Source: Pyxicephalus adspersus
Lineage: Eukaryota; Chordata; Amphibia; Anura; Pyxicephalidae
DNA: 64,000 bases
Assembly: GCF_032062135.1 (NCBI RefSeq)
Contig: NC_092859.1
Coordinates: 47,659,494-47,723,493 of the forward strand
Direction: 5' to 3'
Position numbers and translations under genes: made by a program. Shown piece by piece: positions 29,501 to 44,500 of this stretch (the first letter of the stretch is position 1; each line of letters opens with the position of its first letter). The notes below the pieces were generated by a model, which did no database searches, was not told the DNA's origin, and saw only the letters and a program-made list of their open reading frames with translations.

Positions 29501-32500
29501 GTACAATTTTTTTTATCTTCAATTTTTCTACCCCCAAAAGTTAAAAGTCATAAATTATTGTGACATCGATGATGAAAAATGTGATTTTTTTCCTGACTCT
29601 TCTTCTTTGGACAACTTGTTTGGGCAGTGTAGTATGACCCCCACTCATGTAAATAGGTTTTATTCATCCATGCACCGAGCCATGACTTGACTTGAAGTAC
29701 TAAATAAGAAACTTTAATTGCAAAACAGAAATAGTATATCTTCTGCAACAAAAAGCCGTCCTGCTTGCAATATATAAAGGTAAAGCACATAACCTCTATG
29801 GAAATGGGGGACTAAAATAAGGTTTTAAAGGAATACCACCATGAAGGTGAACAGAATGTTAAAAGCACTTACCCATATCTGCTTTAAACATTAGTCATGC
29901 AAAAAAATATTCAACTATTTCAACTATTACAGCTTGAGGAGGTTCAAGTATACCTTGACTCTCTTAAAAACACCTGTGATGGGTTATGAAATTCAGTTCT
30001 AAAAAAGTAAATTCATTCCTGAAGATAAAGAAAAAACTAACAGGCTTTGTTAAAATAAAAAAAAAAAAAACTAACGAGTTCCCAATGATTAATAAAACTA
30101 TGTATAATTTAGCAGTCCAGTGCTCAGTGGACTAAACGTTTTGACATTTTATTTTTAGAAGTACTCTAACTTAATCAGAAACCAGGACAATTCATTAATC
30201 TACATCACACACTGTCTGTATCACATTATGTATATACCTTTCATATTTTATCCACTGAGATTATATTTCACTCCTCTGTTATTTCAGTGCAGAAAAAAAT
30301 CATGCTTGTGCTTTAATTAAGTCTAGTGAGACTTTCTCCAAGTGTTTAAAATTGGGATTACATTTTTATTTCTGGAACATCAATCCTAATGATATTTCTC
30401 ACATCTATATAATCACTGCCGTTATGCAAATCCATTTATATTTTATAACATGATATTTACAAGTAGCAATTAGGGATTAGGACAGGGTACCCAGGAATAA
30501 CAGAAAAAAAGGATAATGTAATGGCTGGTGTAGAAGTCATAGTATATTACTAGGGATACAAAACTGTTTTTGTTTTTTAGTAATATTCAACAATGATTTT
30601 TATATTTTCAGGTTCTATTGAGTAATTATCTAATTATTTGCCAGATAGACATATGTATATAATTAGGCAACTGAAAATATGTGAACTGTGAGTCTTCTGA
30701 TTTGATAGTCATTAATCATAAGAAAACAATGATAACAGCATCTATTTTGGATTTATTTTCTGCAACATCTTTGGAGTAATCATTTACATATTTTTATTAA
30801 CCATTACAATAAAAAGCAGAAGATGAGAGGCCAGTCAGCCACACTTCAACCTCTGGAGGAACCCAATGGTTCCACTAAACCCTAGTTGAGAATGGGTGGT
30901 TTAGGTGGAGTATGATGGCAAGTCTCACTTTTGCTCTTAAGGATTCATTTCATAGTTCCTAGTTTTGTTTTGAACCTTGACCAGAATTAATTTGTATGTT
31001 TACCACTCCTGGGGTGTGCACTCCTTTTTTATTGCATTCTTCATAACATGAAAGAAATGTAAAAATAATAAATTATAAATGTAATAAATGAAATAGTGAA
31101 AATAGAGCAGCATTGTAAGAGGTATATTCTGGGAATTTGGGTATAACAATATCACAGAGGGATAGAGGAAACCATTAAATGGTTTTAACATTTAAGAATC
31201 TACAAAAAACTGAAATATTTTTGGGAGGACTCTTTTTGTCCAATAACCCTTTAGGAGTCTGTTTAGAAAAAAAAACAAAAAAAAAAAAAACTTGATTTAT
31301 ACATGTCTATCTGGCAAATTCCCTGCTACATTTTTAACAATGACAACATTTTAGCATATTTGGGATATGACCATATTACTAACAGACACCTACATCGTAA
31401 ACATATTCCTTTGTACAGCTGCTGTCAGAAGAAGAAAACGTATACAATATTAAATAAAAGGCATAGGATTTGGGGAGGGCTAAATTCTTATTGGTTGCTG
31501 GGGACGGCTGTAAATGCTAAGTATGCTTTGCTGAGTCCTGGGAATACTCTTTTGGTTCCCAGATGTGCTATATTTTTTAACGCATGCTAAAAATAAGTGC
31601 TGTTTTGAGAAATTATTCCTGAAAATAGGATTTTCCAGGTAAAAATAATATATTTTTTTAAAGTAAATGAGCCTACTCATCCTTGGTGGCTGCATCAGTT
31701 GCTTTCTTTTGTGTATGTCTTTGTCCTAAAGATAGTGTCCTTGTCCCTTATACTGAACTTCTGAAACTGAAATCTCAAACAATGTTATACCCAAGAGTTT
31801 CCTGACCTTTTTACTTTGGGGGAACCCTTGAAATAACTTTTAGGTCTTTAGGGAACTGCTTTAATAATTACTATATCCCCAGCTCACAGTACATTATAGT
31901 GGTGGTCAGTTGAAGGAATGTCACCCTTAGAGATAGCCATAAAGATCCTTGGTGTCAGTTAAAGTTACCTGAGAAGCACAAATGGTTCATTGCTAAAGGA
32001 ACCCCTAGCAACTTTCCAAGCTTTATTTGGTGAATTGCACAACCCCTCATTTCTATCTTATAGATAAAAATAAGAAGCAACTAATGTATATACAACATCT
32101 TGTTATATCCTAAGGCAAAAATCACTTTAGTCATCACCCATCACCCTTCAGCATATAGGGCTGCTGACATCAGAGGCTGGCATTTTAAACTGACAAACAC
32201 CGAGCATTTCTTAATCCTAGTTTGTAAGTTAGTCTAAACAGAGGGCTAACAAAGCACCCTGAATACAATCTGGGAATGTTGATTATGGATCCTAATAAAT
32301 TACTGGTTATAGCTTTAAACAAACATTAACATGCTTATAGAAAGCTCAAGCTCTGATGAAGCCTGCCTAAATAAGCCAGAAACTCCAAATCCAGCATTTT
32401 ATTATTTTTTTAATGCATCAGAAATAGTTAATATTTCTGCCTGGGACCCCCTACAGACCTCGGTACAAAAAAATAGAAAGGAATTCCTTTCTGGCTATAT

Positions 32501-35500
32501 ACATTTCTTGATGCCAAATTGCATAAACACCAAAATTCAGCAACATATTTAACATTTAGGCCTCATAGTTCCATATTTTATATTACAATCCAATCCCATG
32601 TTTTGCTGAGACAGCCCTGTAAGCATACGCAAAATGAAAATCTCAGGAAACAATATAAGGCTCCTGGAAAGCAGACGTGTCTCTTTAACATTTATTAAAT
32701 TGTCAATTCTACACATGTCATCTGACAAGAATAGGCAGGGAGTATTTGTAGATCAGGAATGGTTTTCAGATGTGATTTATATCTTATGGTTAACAGAGCT
32801 ACCATAAGTGGTTTTGATGCATTGCAGGGAGTTGAAAAGGAGACATGTTCATCCCAGGTAATAGGGCAGCTTATTTTTTTGTTACAAGGAGAGAACTATT
32901 CCTCTAGCTATTCCCAATCTCCTAGAACATTCCTATATTTTATCAATTGGGCAATCTTCATAAAATTTCAGAAAAAGGCTTCCTAACATTTACGTTTTTG
33001 GGAAAAACTTTGTCAAAAATGTACATGTTTAATGTATATTGTAATATAAAAACATCAGTTTTGAAAATGGACTATTGGTATATACAATTTTGACTAAGTA
33101 ATAGTAAAGTATAGTAACTAGCTTTTTTAAACAACAAAGGTACCCTATTTATTTGCTGACCTTCTCTTAGAAATGTGGATTCACTGGCTGTAGTTGCCAT
33201 TATTCTTGACTCTTATTTAAATTGCTAGTTCTTTGGCTATGAGGGCTGTGCAGATGTACAATCACCAATAAACTCTTTTGGGATAGGCTTGGACAATGAG
33301 TACTAGAGCAAAAATTGCATATACGCACCCAGAATCAGCTTTAAAGCATGAGGGTCAGCATGACAGACAGCCAAGTAGCAATTGCTGAATGAAGAACGAG
33401 AAATGGCAGCCTCTAAGTTTCTGTTCATAAAAAAAAATCTAAGAAAGTATTGTATGTATTCTAAAAAAATATAGCTCCTAAAATGCTTATATTACATCTC
33501 TATGAATGCGTTTTATTTATCATGCATTGTAACGTAAACTACTGTAGTTTCACCAGAATAAATTGGAGAAAATCACAACTGAGCAGTCGGGCAGTCAATT
33601 CTAGGAAGAATTCTTAGGAGCATAAATCAGTCTCATTTCACCACAGCCCCATTATTAAGATGGCCAGGCCAGATCAGGTCCCAGTCTAAAATTATTACTC
33701 ATTCGGGAAATATTTTTTTAAGTGTACCTGAACTTAAAAAATAATGTATAGGTGAGCTCCCCTCAAACACTTTCTGTTTATACATTTTAAGATGTTTTCA
33801 GTTATGTGAAGTTAATATTGTTAACAGATTATATTAAAGAATAAAAGTAATGCTTTGGAGTCAGGAAAAAATGTGTTTGATTCATGAGCTATGCAGGAAG
33901 TTTTATTTTTTTTAAATGCACAGAGTGTACAGAATCCCAGCCACCATAAAACAGAACACATGAGACAATATTACATTCTGCAGATGCACTGATATTGTTC
34001 ATTAATAAAACAATTTGATATGCTAAATGAATTTGGACTACAAGGACATTTTAGGTTATATTTATGAATGTGCAAAGAATATCTATTCATACAAATCAAA
34101 ATAAAATAAAGTTGGGAGTCAGCAATGTTATGACTAATTTACTAAACCAAATAAAAATTCCTTTGCAAGGGCAAATGGCATATATTAATTTATTAAATCA
34201 ACCCCCAAGTTATTTGGGCATACAGAACAAAACAAAGATCAAAGTGAAGCAAATCTTTCAGTTCATGTTTGCTTTAAGAATCTGAACCTTGCAATGGTAT
34301 ATGTGTTTGGTATTACACTATACTAAAGATTACCCTTCGTAAGAAGATACACATTTCTATAAGCTTCTCAAGAAGATTGCTTAAGTCGGTTCTTTATGAC
34401 TATGTTGTCTGATACTTGCCTATAGTGGATTCTGCTTTATATACTGCTTATAAACAAGATAACAAATTTGTGACGTAATACACATACACAGATATACTAA
34501 TAATACTGTGTGTGTGTATCACAGAACATATCTACCCAAAATCCAACCAAATGTAAGCAACATGCCTGTAAATATACTAAAATTTTAGTTTTTTAACCAC
34601 TAAGTTGTATCGATGTACATTTTAAATGTACAAAGCATTACCAAAAACACCTTTCCCTTTGCATCATATTACATTTTTAAAAAGCATGTTGTATTTGAAT
34701 GTAAATTATTTATGATACACAGCGCAAACTAAATATCTGTTGGGATTAACATTTACTTTAAATACTAATCCACAAATTCTTAACTACAAAAGAAAATATT
34801 TACCCCTATAAACATATAAACAACAATAAAAAAAACACAAACAAGGTTTAAGTATGAAAATGTTGTGGTGGGCCAACAGGTTCTCTTGGGGTATTATTGT
34901 ATTACTAGTGTCAGGGGTGGCAGGTGTTTGTTGAAGCCTTTGTGACAAAGCCTTTGTAGGCTAATCCAAGCTTTTTATTAGAGTCCTTGACATGGACATT
35001 CCTGTCATCATTCAGAAAGATTACCATGATTAATACGAATGAGCAGCTCTCACCTAGAAACTCGGGACATTTAAAGTAACTGCAAGTGTTATCTGTTTTG
35101 GACATCTACAACTTACACATTAATTTAATTTGTGATGAAAATGCTAGGCATACACATTTTCTCTAGAGGTTGATTTAATGAACCATAATGAAATAATTCC
35201 TTTTAGAAACTTTGGTAAAAGTATTCAATGTAGTATCCACTTGTTCATTAAACAATTTATATTGCTATCTCTGTATATGATTGTTAACCAGCTGGTTAAA
35301 ATAGGAAAAAAAAATTCTGCCAAAGTATTGATCAAAAATGTTTGAGCAAAAGCAATTTTTTGGACATTTTGTTGACGATCAAAAACATTGCAAAAGTTGA
35401 ACCTGAATTATCTACTGTTAAAATGTGACCATAAGGAAACTATACACATATATATTAGGTTTAATATTTCCAATAGTTTTTTACTTCTGCTGGCAGATTG

Positions 35501-38500
35501 ACTTGTTAGCAAAACCTGTGAACAACTCTGTAATATGTAATAAACTTATTGCATACTTATGTAGCCCAAAGTGGGTAAGAATCTTCTCCAGGGCTAAATA
35601 TTTAGGAATGTGGCATAGGACACTGAATAATAACCATACTCAACTGAGCATAGGATAATTGAAAAAGGATTATTTATAGATAACAGTTATACAGAGAAGA
35701 ATCACTTACTGAACATTATGGTAAATCCATCCATGAGTCACTACCATATTAAAAACACAAGCATAAAAATATCCAGGCTTTTTACAGGGAATACAAAGGG
35801 CCCCTATGCAGCTAGGCAGAATGACCTTATATTTTTACCTTGCACATAAAAATCAATGTACAGTCACAATAGAAAAACTAAAAAAAAAATTGAATAAAAA
35901 ACAAATACCATACAAAATTATTTCTTACACATTGTTAAATTGTTGTAACTTTTAGATCTCTTTACTAAAAAAAAAAAGGTGAAGCTGTCACTATGGAGAA
36001 AAGTTAAGGCTATGCGTCTTTGGACATCCAGGAACATAGTACCGTCTAGACACCACACGGCAGACCTCAAATCACCTGTAATTTCATTTAATGGCCAGAG
36101 TATTAGTGGTAAATCCCACTAGTCTTGTCACTTACTATATTAAAAGCTGTACTGAGAAAATGTGAAAAAATGGTGTTCTGCGAAAAGCATAATAACCAGT
36201 TTGCCTCAAGTCATACTAAGATTTGCAGCTTGAAACGTGGGAAAGCCAAAATGTTTCCACAAGTTCTTATCAAATTTGTTGTTTATTTTTCCAAAACAGT
36301 TTCTCTGTAAAGAAACATTTTTCATTTATATATCAGAGCTGTGAAGTGTGATGGCAATATATAGAAATGTATTGTTTAATATAAACACTTTTGTAGACAG
36401 GATAAGGTTGACCACATACCATATTTTATTTGCAGGTTCTGGTTTCCAGACAATTTAACTATTATGCTTGTCAATTGCCAAAAGCCAAGACACACTATCA
36501 AAAAGAGTTTTATGAACAGGAATTATTATTTAAAAAAAAATGAATTCCAAGTAAACAGGTAAATACACAGTTAAATAAATTATTGAACCCATGCACATTT
36601 TACCTATAAGTTTAGTTGAAGTGATTGGCTGTTCCTTATATCACACCAATATGTAGGAAAATGGAAAATACTAAAGTAAGTGATGGGTAAAGTTTAACAG
36701 TATGATTTGCTGAAGATATGAAAAGCCACATTCATTTAAGAACTGTCAAACAATCTGGCCAAGTGTAGACATTTTAGGACAGCGCATGTTTTCATGGTGC
36801 ATAGACCTGCCACTGGACAAAAAATTAAAGAGGAAGTACACCCAAAGCAAAGAAAATACACTTACCTTCACTCCCACAGAGCAGTCCTTCCATCCGAAGG
36901 GTTCTTCCATTGGGTCCCAGCATCCGTCTTCAGGTCGGCGCGCTAGGCACTGCTATCTTCTCTCTGTTCTTCCGGGTTTTTCTTCCAACACAGGCACGCG
37001 AATGGGTGACGTGGATGGGAAAAAAACTTGCTGATCTCACTACGAATGCGTGAGATCTGAAATTTCTTTCTCTTTTGAGATGCATGGGCATGCACAGAAG
37101 GAGCAGCCAAGAGCCTCCTGTGACGTAGGTATCCCGGGGGGCCTCTGCGCTCCCATTCATTCTAGGGTAAGGTGCTGCACCATTTTGTTTTTAAACACTA
37201 ACAGAATTTTTACCTTACATAAAAAGGTTGTCGTTGTCCAAGTGAAAATTCTGAGTTTAGGTATGCTTTAAGCTTAGGTGTTAAGTCTAATATTGCTCTT
37301 TACAGAGAAATAATTTATAGGAACACATAGGACAAGCCAGGGTATACTTTTACGATTACTTTTATGTTTACTGTATACAGTTCAAATATATTCTGCAATA
37401 GTACTATTCTGCAAAAACTCCTTTGCTAGACAGGCATTATACCAATTCAAAATACAAAATATTTGAGACTGGAGAAAAATACGAAGAACCTTTGTTTTAG
37501 ATCCCACAATCTAACAAGTAAAAAGAAAATAAAGCCCAAGTTATATATAAAATATTCATATATAAAATCCTGAAGCAGCAGTAGAAGTTGACAGCAGATG
37601 TCAGAGGAGTGAAAGGATTGTATATACAGGGCAAAAGGGGAACTAGCATTCTTTCCTCTTCTGCAGAACCTTCATTGTTTTTTTACTTATGCTCTGGTTA
37701 AGTTACAGCAGGAAGGACTTCTTTGCTTTCATTTGTTTTGCATTCGTCATTGCAGTGTAGTACCTGCAAACCGCTATACTTTAGCTTTTTCAAACATATA
37801 AAGGTGAACTAATGTACTCATAGTTCTTGTCGATTACAATCCCGTTCAATTTTTGTAAGAACCCTTGTTTTTTCATAATCAAGCTAATTCCTGCCGCCCG
37901 ATACTTGTTCACACTGAGTAACAACATGCCTAAAGTTAGGTCCTAAAGAGTCATCAAGACATCACACCCTCTGTAAAGGTAGGCCTGGAACCATGGGAAA
38001 GATGAGAACATAGGTATAGGGTCTATATTACTAGGTGCAATGACTGTGAATAAGGCAGGTGAGTAGGTTTAGGAAAGGTTAAGAAATGTTAATGGGGAGG
38101 AAGTGTGGGAGAAGGAAATAAGGCCAGAAGTGAGGTAGCTGAAGAAGAGTGAGCTTACCACCCAGCTGGACCTTATTTGGAAAAATAGGGCCTTGGTTCC
38201 ATCTCTAGGTGGGAATTCAGGTGGATGAGGTCTGCTGTTCAAGGTCCTTGAAAGTTTTTGCTAGTGAAGTTGAGGGGGTCATTAAATGGTGGTGACCCAA
38301 GACCTTATGCTCCTGGTGGGGTTGCGGGTAATTCATGTTGTTGCAGAGGCAGTGCAGTGTGGCTAAAAGCAAAATCCAGGTTGTCGCAAGTCCTGCAATT
38401 TTATTTAGGGTACCTTAATATAGTATTCAATTCAAGCTATGGTAATGGTCTTCATGATTTTTCTGTTGCTATGACTATTTTATGTTCAGATATGTTATTT

Positions 38501-41500
38501 ATAATAAATGGCAGTTTTGGCCATGTTGATCCATAGTTGATGTGTTGTTACCACTATTTTTATTGGTAGGTGGGAGAATTAGAATCTCTTTGAGGTCTTT
38601 ATAGTTCTCTGTGCTTGGTGCCCCATGTTTCCATATTCTTTCCTGCTGTGATGAGGTTATTGGTTTTTCTGTTTACTTAGTTTTTATATGCTGTATGCTA
38701 CTGAATCATTACAGTCAAGGGATATGAAATTTCAGATTAAACCAGCTGCATTACAAACAGGCTACATATGTGGAGTAACAACGCAGTTAGGAAGGGTTTA
38801 AATGTTACATAGAGCTAAAAATACAATTATGACCACAGAAGTATATAGGCTTAGTGTTCACTTGTTACAGAAGTTATGTATCCTTTAAACGGTAAAGATC
38901 CACATCACTAAATAGCACTGAGTCAAGTCATTCAGCCTCTTATTTTAGTGACATATTCATCCAACAATGAACTAACCTTGATGACATTATTTTAAAAGAA
39001 TTGAGAAGCTGACAAATAAGCAATTAAAACCTATTAACTAATTTGCATTAATCATTTCTTATTCCACTTACAAAACACATGTGTAAAAAGTAAGGTAAAT
39101 GTGCCTAGAGGAATAACCGAAATACTGTAATTATTTCTTTGTTCATAAATTAATTTGAATCTCATGGGCCTTTTCTGTTTTGGCTTATAGTGTATTTATG
39201 GTACACTAGAGTAGGGATAATTTCCACAGATGGGCCAGTTATTGCTAGACCTAAGAAGACAAAAAACACAACCCTCTAATTTTACAACCACTTTCAGTCA
39301 ATGTCATTGGCCCCTACTAGATGTAGCCCCTACTAAAATAATAGGGGTGTAAAACAGCTGGAGACCCCAACTGCTGTAAACGGTGTGTAGATTGTTGACC
39401 TAGTCTAGTCTTGAATATGTGGGTGTTTATAAAAAGTGTCTTTGTACCAGTTTTATGGTGGTTGTCCCCACTACCTGGCACAACAGGATTTTGAAATTAG
39501 GGTTGCTTGGGAATTTTGTCATTTTGCATAGAATATGAAAGATATAAAATCCTGTAAACTATTTATTATATGTTGGTAATCCCATTGGGATTGAGATTTA
39601 TTTCCTGTTATCTAGGACAAAACAGGAAGTGTAAATAAATTTTGAAAATGAGGTGCCCTCTTCTACAATGGTCACCCAAACAAGTATCTTCATTTAAAGA
39701 TACCACCTCCAGTCCTATATCGGTGACAACTGTACATTTTTGGATTGTTCATTTTTTTCCTCAGTAATTGGGATTATTAAAATTAACACAAATTGAAAAC
39801 TTCCCAAAAACCTTAGAGAAGATTTTACCCTTCCTTATACAATCCAGACCTAGGGAAAAAAGTTTGGATATGCACACAGTTTAACCCATAGGTAGCTAAA
39901 AGTTTGTTCATGTACTAGATCAAGTTTCTCAACCAGGGTTATATGGAACCCTCATGTTCCTCCAGAGATTGTTGGGGGTCCCTTCAGCAATGAGCAAATT
40001 GTGACTCTTAGGTCAGATTAACAGGTACCAATGATGAAGGGTGGCAGTGTTCCCACTCACCATCACAATGTACTGTGAGCCATGGATATGGTAATTTTAA
40101 CAGGTTCCCTGAGGACCTGAAAGATTTTTCAAGGGGTTTCTCATGTTAAAATGTGAAACAATGTGCTAGAGGATTATCGCCTAAGGATAGTGATCATCTT
40201 GGGAGAAAATAATCTGCCATGGGAATCACTAAATGAACGAATAGGGGAGATTCTGCTCATCTTCTAAGGCCAAGGACATATCAGGGTGCCCCCATATTGT
40301 CCTCCCCTTCTCTCTATAGATGTGAGTTGAGATGTGTATACAGCGCTTATTCATTTTAGTGTTGCTGGAAACCATCAAAGATTTTTTTCAGCTACAAACT
40401 TTTTTCATCTGCAGGCAAACTTGAGAGTCAGTGTTGCAAAGAACAATCAAAATTATTTATTTAGTACTTCCACTTTAACAATAGAAAAAAATAACAACTT
40501 TAGTATGAATAATTTCTATAAGCAATGCAAACATGTCTGAGAACTGTGTGAGAGGCCCAGCATATAGGTATCTATGCTAATGACTTCTGTCCAGGTTAAC
40601 AGACTTTACAGAGGAACTTTGACGCACTGGACTGAGGTTTGCAGTAATAAGTTAGAAGAAAATCAAGGTGTTATATTTTTGGAGCTGTGTGCACTGACAT
40701 ACTTCACATATTTCTAAGTGTATAATGCTGTGTCAAACAAGACTGTTTAGTTACTGCATGCGCCGGAATGACTTGTCCACAAGTTCATGTGTTTAAAGTT
40801 ATGTGTCATTTAGCAACAAGTTGCCAGACAGACCTCAGGAGCTAATTAATACAAATCCAAAGCCAACTTCTTAGTCAAGCAATTTCTGTGCTATTTTTAA
40901 CAACCAAAAGAATGTGAAATTCGAGTTTGATTGTTTTTTTTTTAAGTTATAACAAAATGATATTATTTAGATCAAATGTAACTTTATTGTTTTTTTCCTG
41001 CTAATTGTAAAATTTTAAGACGAGGCATCACAATATATCAGTCATATATCCACAAAAGAAAAAAAATATGGCAAAGCCATTTCATGTAATGACCCTCTAA
41101 ACACCACAACAGAACAGTTGTAAGTGCCTTCAGCGCATTTATGATTTATGATAACACAATGTTGCTACCGTGCCGTCATCATTCACAAAGCATTAGCAAG
41201 CTGTTAAGACCACGTTAACACTTTGAAAGGGTTTACATGTAAAGGAATAAATGTATAGTGATAGCTATGAGCTATGTGATATTTTTAGGAAAAGTGACAG
41301 TTTTGATAATTAAGTATGGAATGAGTGAAAAAAGACAACGGTAATGCAGACACAAATCTTATATCATGAATCATTTCACAGAAATCCAAAATCACATTTC
41401 TAGATTTACATTTTTTGCTGACAATTTTTTAAATTTAGTTAGATTAGGGCTTTTACTTTAGGATGAACACATGATACTTGATATCAGCACATAGCATAAC

Positions 41501-44500
41501 CTGTGTGGACCAGACGGTCCCTTTCTCCGAACTTTTAAATCTGCCTGAAAATGTACCCTCTTTGAAACCTATATAACCCTTCTAGGGTTTTGATCCTATT
41601 TATCAACTGGCTACAGCTCACTATATCATTGCTTGTGTTTTTCTGACACAACTGATAGACATCAGAAAAAGTAACAAGAGCGACAAAATCAAGGAAAAGG
41701 TTTCAGCACTTACACTAAAAATTACAGATAAAAACCAAAAATGTGACACCAACACCAGGAAACATGGCTTTTAAAACTAAAGCAAGGGTTACAGAAGGAT
41801 CATTGAAATGATGCTGAAATTGGGCCTATATCATACTTATATAAAAGGACCATGCAAGGCCCAAACGATGCAACAGATTGGATATTTTGTTTCTACCATT
41901 AGACCATCTAGTGATTTCCATCATAGAAATAAGCAGTTCTAAACATCAGAAGCCATCTCTCTAATAATGAACTAACCATCCTTTTGGTTTTGAATGGATT
42001 ACGAGGGTTAAAAATTAATAGTTTTTGTTGTCTTGTTGGGGAGATTTCCTGTCTAGGAGATGCCATCAAGAAGTAAGATAAAATCAAATGAAGTAAAACT
42101 TGCCCTTGGACAAATGACAGCAGGCCAGATGGGCCAACTGGAACATTTTTTCTTAAATTTTGTTCTGTACCAACTGTAACATTTGAGATCTCCCATCACT
42201 TTTTGTGCCATGAAAGGGGACATCAGGACGAATAGTAGAAAGCAAATCTATACAAAAGCAAGAAAAACTTTACCCTTCCTTACTCTACTAAAAAAAGACT
42301 AAAGGAAGTACACATTACGAGAATTTTCCTGATTTTCTGGTTGTATAACAAGTGACAAAGGCACACTATGGCTAAAAAAAGGACTGATAACCATCTAGAT
42401 TTACAAAGGCAACAAAGACAGTTTGGAAGGTACAGTAAAAGAGAACTGGTATGTAATTTGCATATAGTCAATAGACCCAGTCTAAACTGACAAACTGGTA
42501 TCTATTGAGGGGCAAATCATCTAGGGGCCTTTTAACTTGTTAATTGTGATTAAATCTTTACCAGTTAGGCCACAAAATTGAGTTGAGTTTCTGTTCACCC
42601 ATTGTGAGATTTAAAATCGCCCAATGTATAGCCTGCAATAAACTAAAAGAAACACTTCAAAGGAAACTGTAACAGGTTAATAAGCTATTACTTTCAGATT
42701 CATTTTTATAATTGTTCACCAAAATACTTTTGCAAGAAATAGAAAAACAACATAAAAAAGATTTAAATACTTTAGGAATGATTACCATAATTTTGTTCTT
42801 CTACTGTGTCTTGTGCAGTACTGATCCCTAATTTAGTCAATGATTATATAAATATAGTTTTTTAATGCAAAAGAGCTCTATTTAAAAAGCAAGAAATCTA
42901 ACATTTCCTAAAACACTCCCTAGTGGAGAATCTTCTTGGTCCATATGTTTCAATGACAGTAATTGTTTTTCCAACATGGAATGTTTCAGGGAATGTTAAG
43001 TTCACTGAAAACAAGTCCATTGAAAACAATATAATTTCAAATGTAGGTAATACCTGTAATAATAATCATATTAACCAAAGTTCTTGGGTCTGAAGGGTAC
43101 CCAAACAAAAACTTTTGATGGGCCTTATACCTACTAGAGATGCCAATGTAGGAAAACAGGTAAAGACCACCACAAACACACTTTACAAAAAATTAGGATT
43201 ATTAACAAGTAAACTAATAATAAAGATAATTACCATATAAACTCCATACAAAGCACAAAACAAATGAAAACATTTTAAAGACTTACTTGCTATATATCAT
43301 GCACAGCATGTTATTGATCTCCTTGTCTGACTTGTATCTCCTGAAATCTTCCCATACATCCTTAATTGCCGTAATAGCCAAAATAATACAAATTGGAATT
43401 ATGGCTATGGCTGGTTGAAAGGCATTAACCACTGGTACAAAGTTAAGCGCAGCTATCAAAACAAAATACATGTTGGCGAAACGATGAAACTGCTCAAACA
43501 GATTTTTAGGAATGAAGGAAAGGAAAGTATATTTGGTGGTCTTGATGTTGTTGGTTTGGTAAACACTGTTTGGGTTTTCCTTCCAGTTGGCACCCTCAAA
43601 AAGTAAATTAGATTTTATGACCCTTTTAGAGTCATCCTTTTTCCTTCTTCCTCTTATCACCCTTTCCCAGAGCTCAGTAGTGATAGAAGCCATTGTTTTA
43701 CATGCGGAGGGAATGTAAAGTGAAACTTGATTCAAAGTCTTCCTAAGATAGGATAGTTGGCAGATTCACGGCTTAACATGCTGCTCCAGTGAAGGTTTGT
43801 TCTGATTTACCTTTCTCCTTCATACTAAACAAAATTCCAGAAGAAAATCCCAAGGTGTAACACAGGTCTTTCATATACAGTGAACACCGGCAGACTATTT
43901 CTTTTCTCACTTCTTTCAAAGTACACCTGTTGATTGCAGACGTCACTCCAGCTACCTGTGTGTCACTCTATAAACCAGTTAGTCCAAGGAGGACAGCACA
44001 GCTGCCTCTGGGTCCTACAGCCTCCCAGCTACACTGTAATTACAGGATGACCTGCTCACCTGATTACTATGTTAATAAGCAGTCACTGCTGGCTGCATCA
44101 CATAGGATAATACAATGGCAGGTAGCCATGTGTCTGCTATAAACAGAATAAGGAAGCACATGAAATCTTCACATAGCCGTGGACAGGGGATTGTCATTAT
44201 CTACATGTGACAATCGAATTTTGATCCCTGATAGTATATTAATAGAAACAAGGAAACACGTTCACCCTTTTCCTGATATAGTATGTGTGTCTACAAACCA
44301 AGGGATCTTGAAGTGGGAGCAAAAGAATCCTTGCAAAATATATGAATTACTCATATTGATATATTCCTGTTATTACATTTTAAGTGGCTTTCATGCAATC
44401 ATTTCAAACACGAAATCTCTGTGGGGTTTGTGTTTTTGAACTTTCAACCAAGAAAAAATTGTGAAACTGCAGCAAGGTGAATTCACTCACTTTTTTAAAT

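Larger units (their letters stand above)
17790..43286. other. ATP10B intron 2, part between alternative exon and exon 3
   Basis: 25.5 kb of AT-rich intron. Holds repeats listed separately (18.4, 21.3, 21.85, 23.5, 24.2, 30.8, 31.8, 36.8, 39.9 kb). GC-richer unassigned stretches at about 27290-27620 and 37990-38650 look repeat-like but have no boundaries I can fix. No other P4-ATPase exon, RNA gene or gene on the plus strand seen. Confidence 0.6.

Noticed and set aside
43287..43693. Nested exon as a processed retrocopy of ATP10B exons 1-2
   Set aside because: It is only about half identical to the local exons, ends exactly at a functional donor rather than running into exon 3, and has no poly-A tail; ATP10A-type ancestry fits better.
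43694..43735. Longer version of the alternative exon beginning upstream at TTG
   Set aside because: TTG is not a normal vertebrate start; the ATG at 43693 has a strong Kozak context and conserved downstream sequence, and a TGA lies in frame at 43766-43768.
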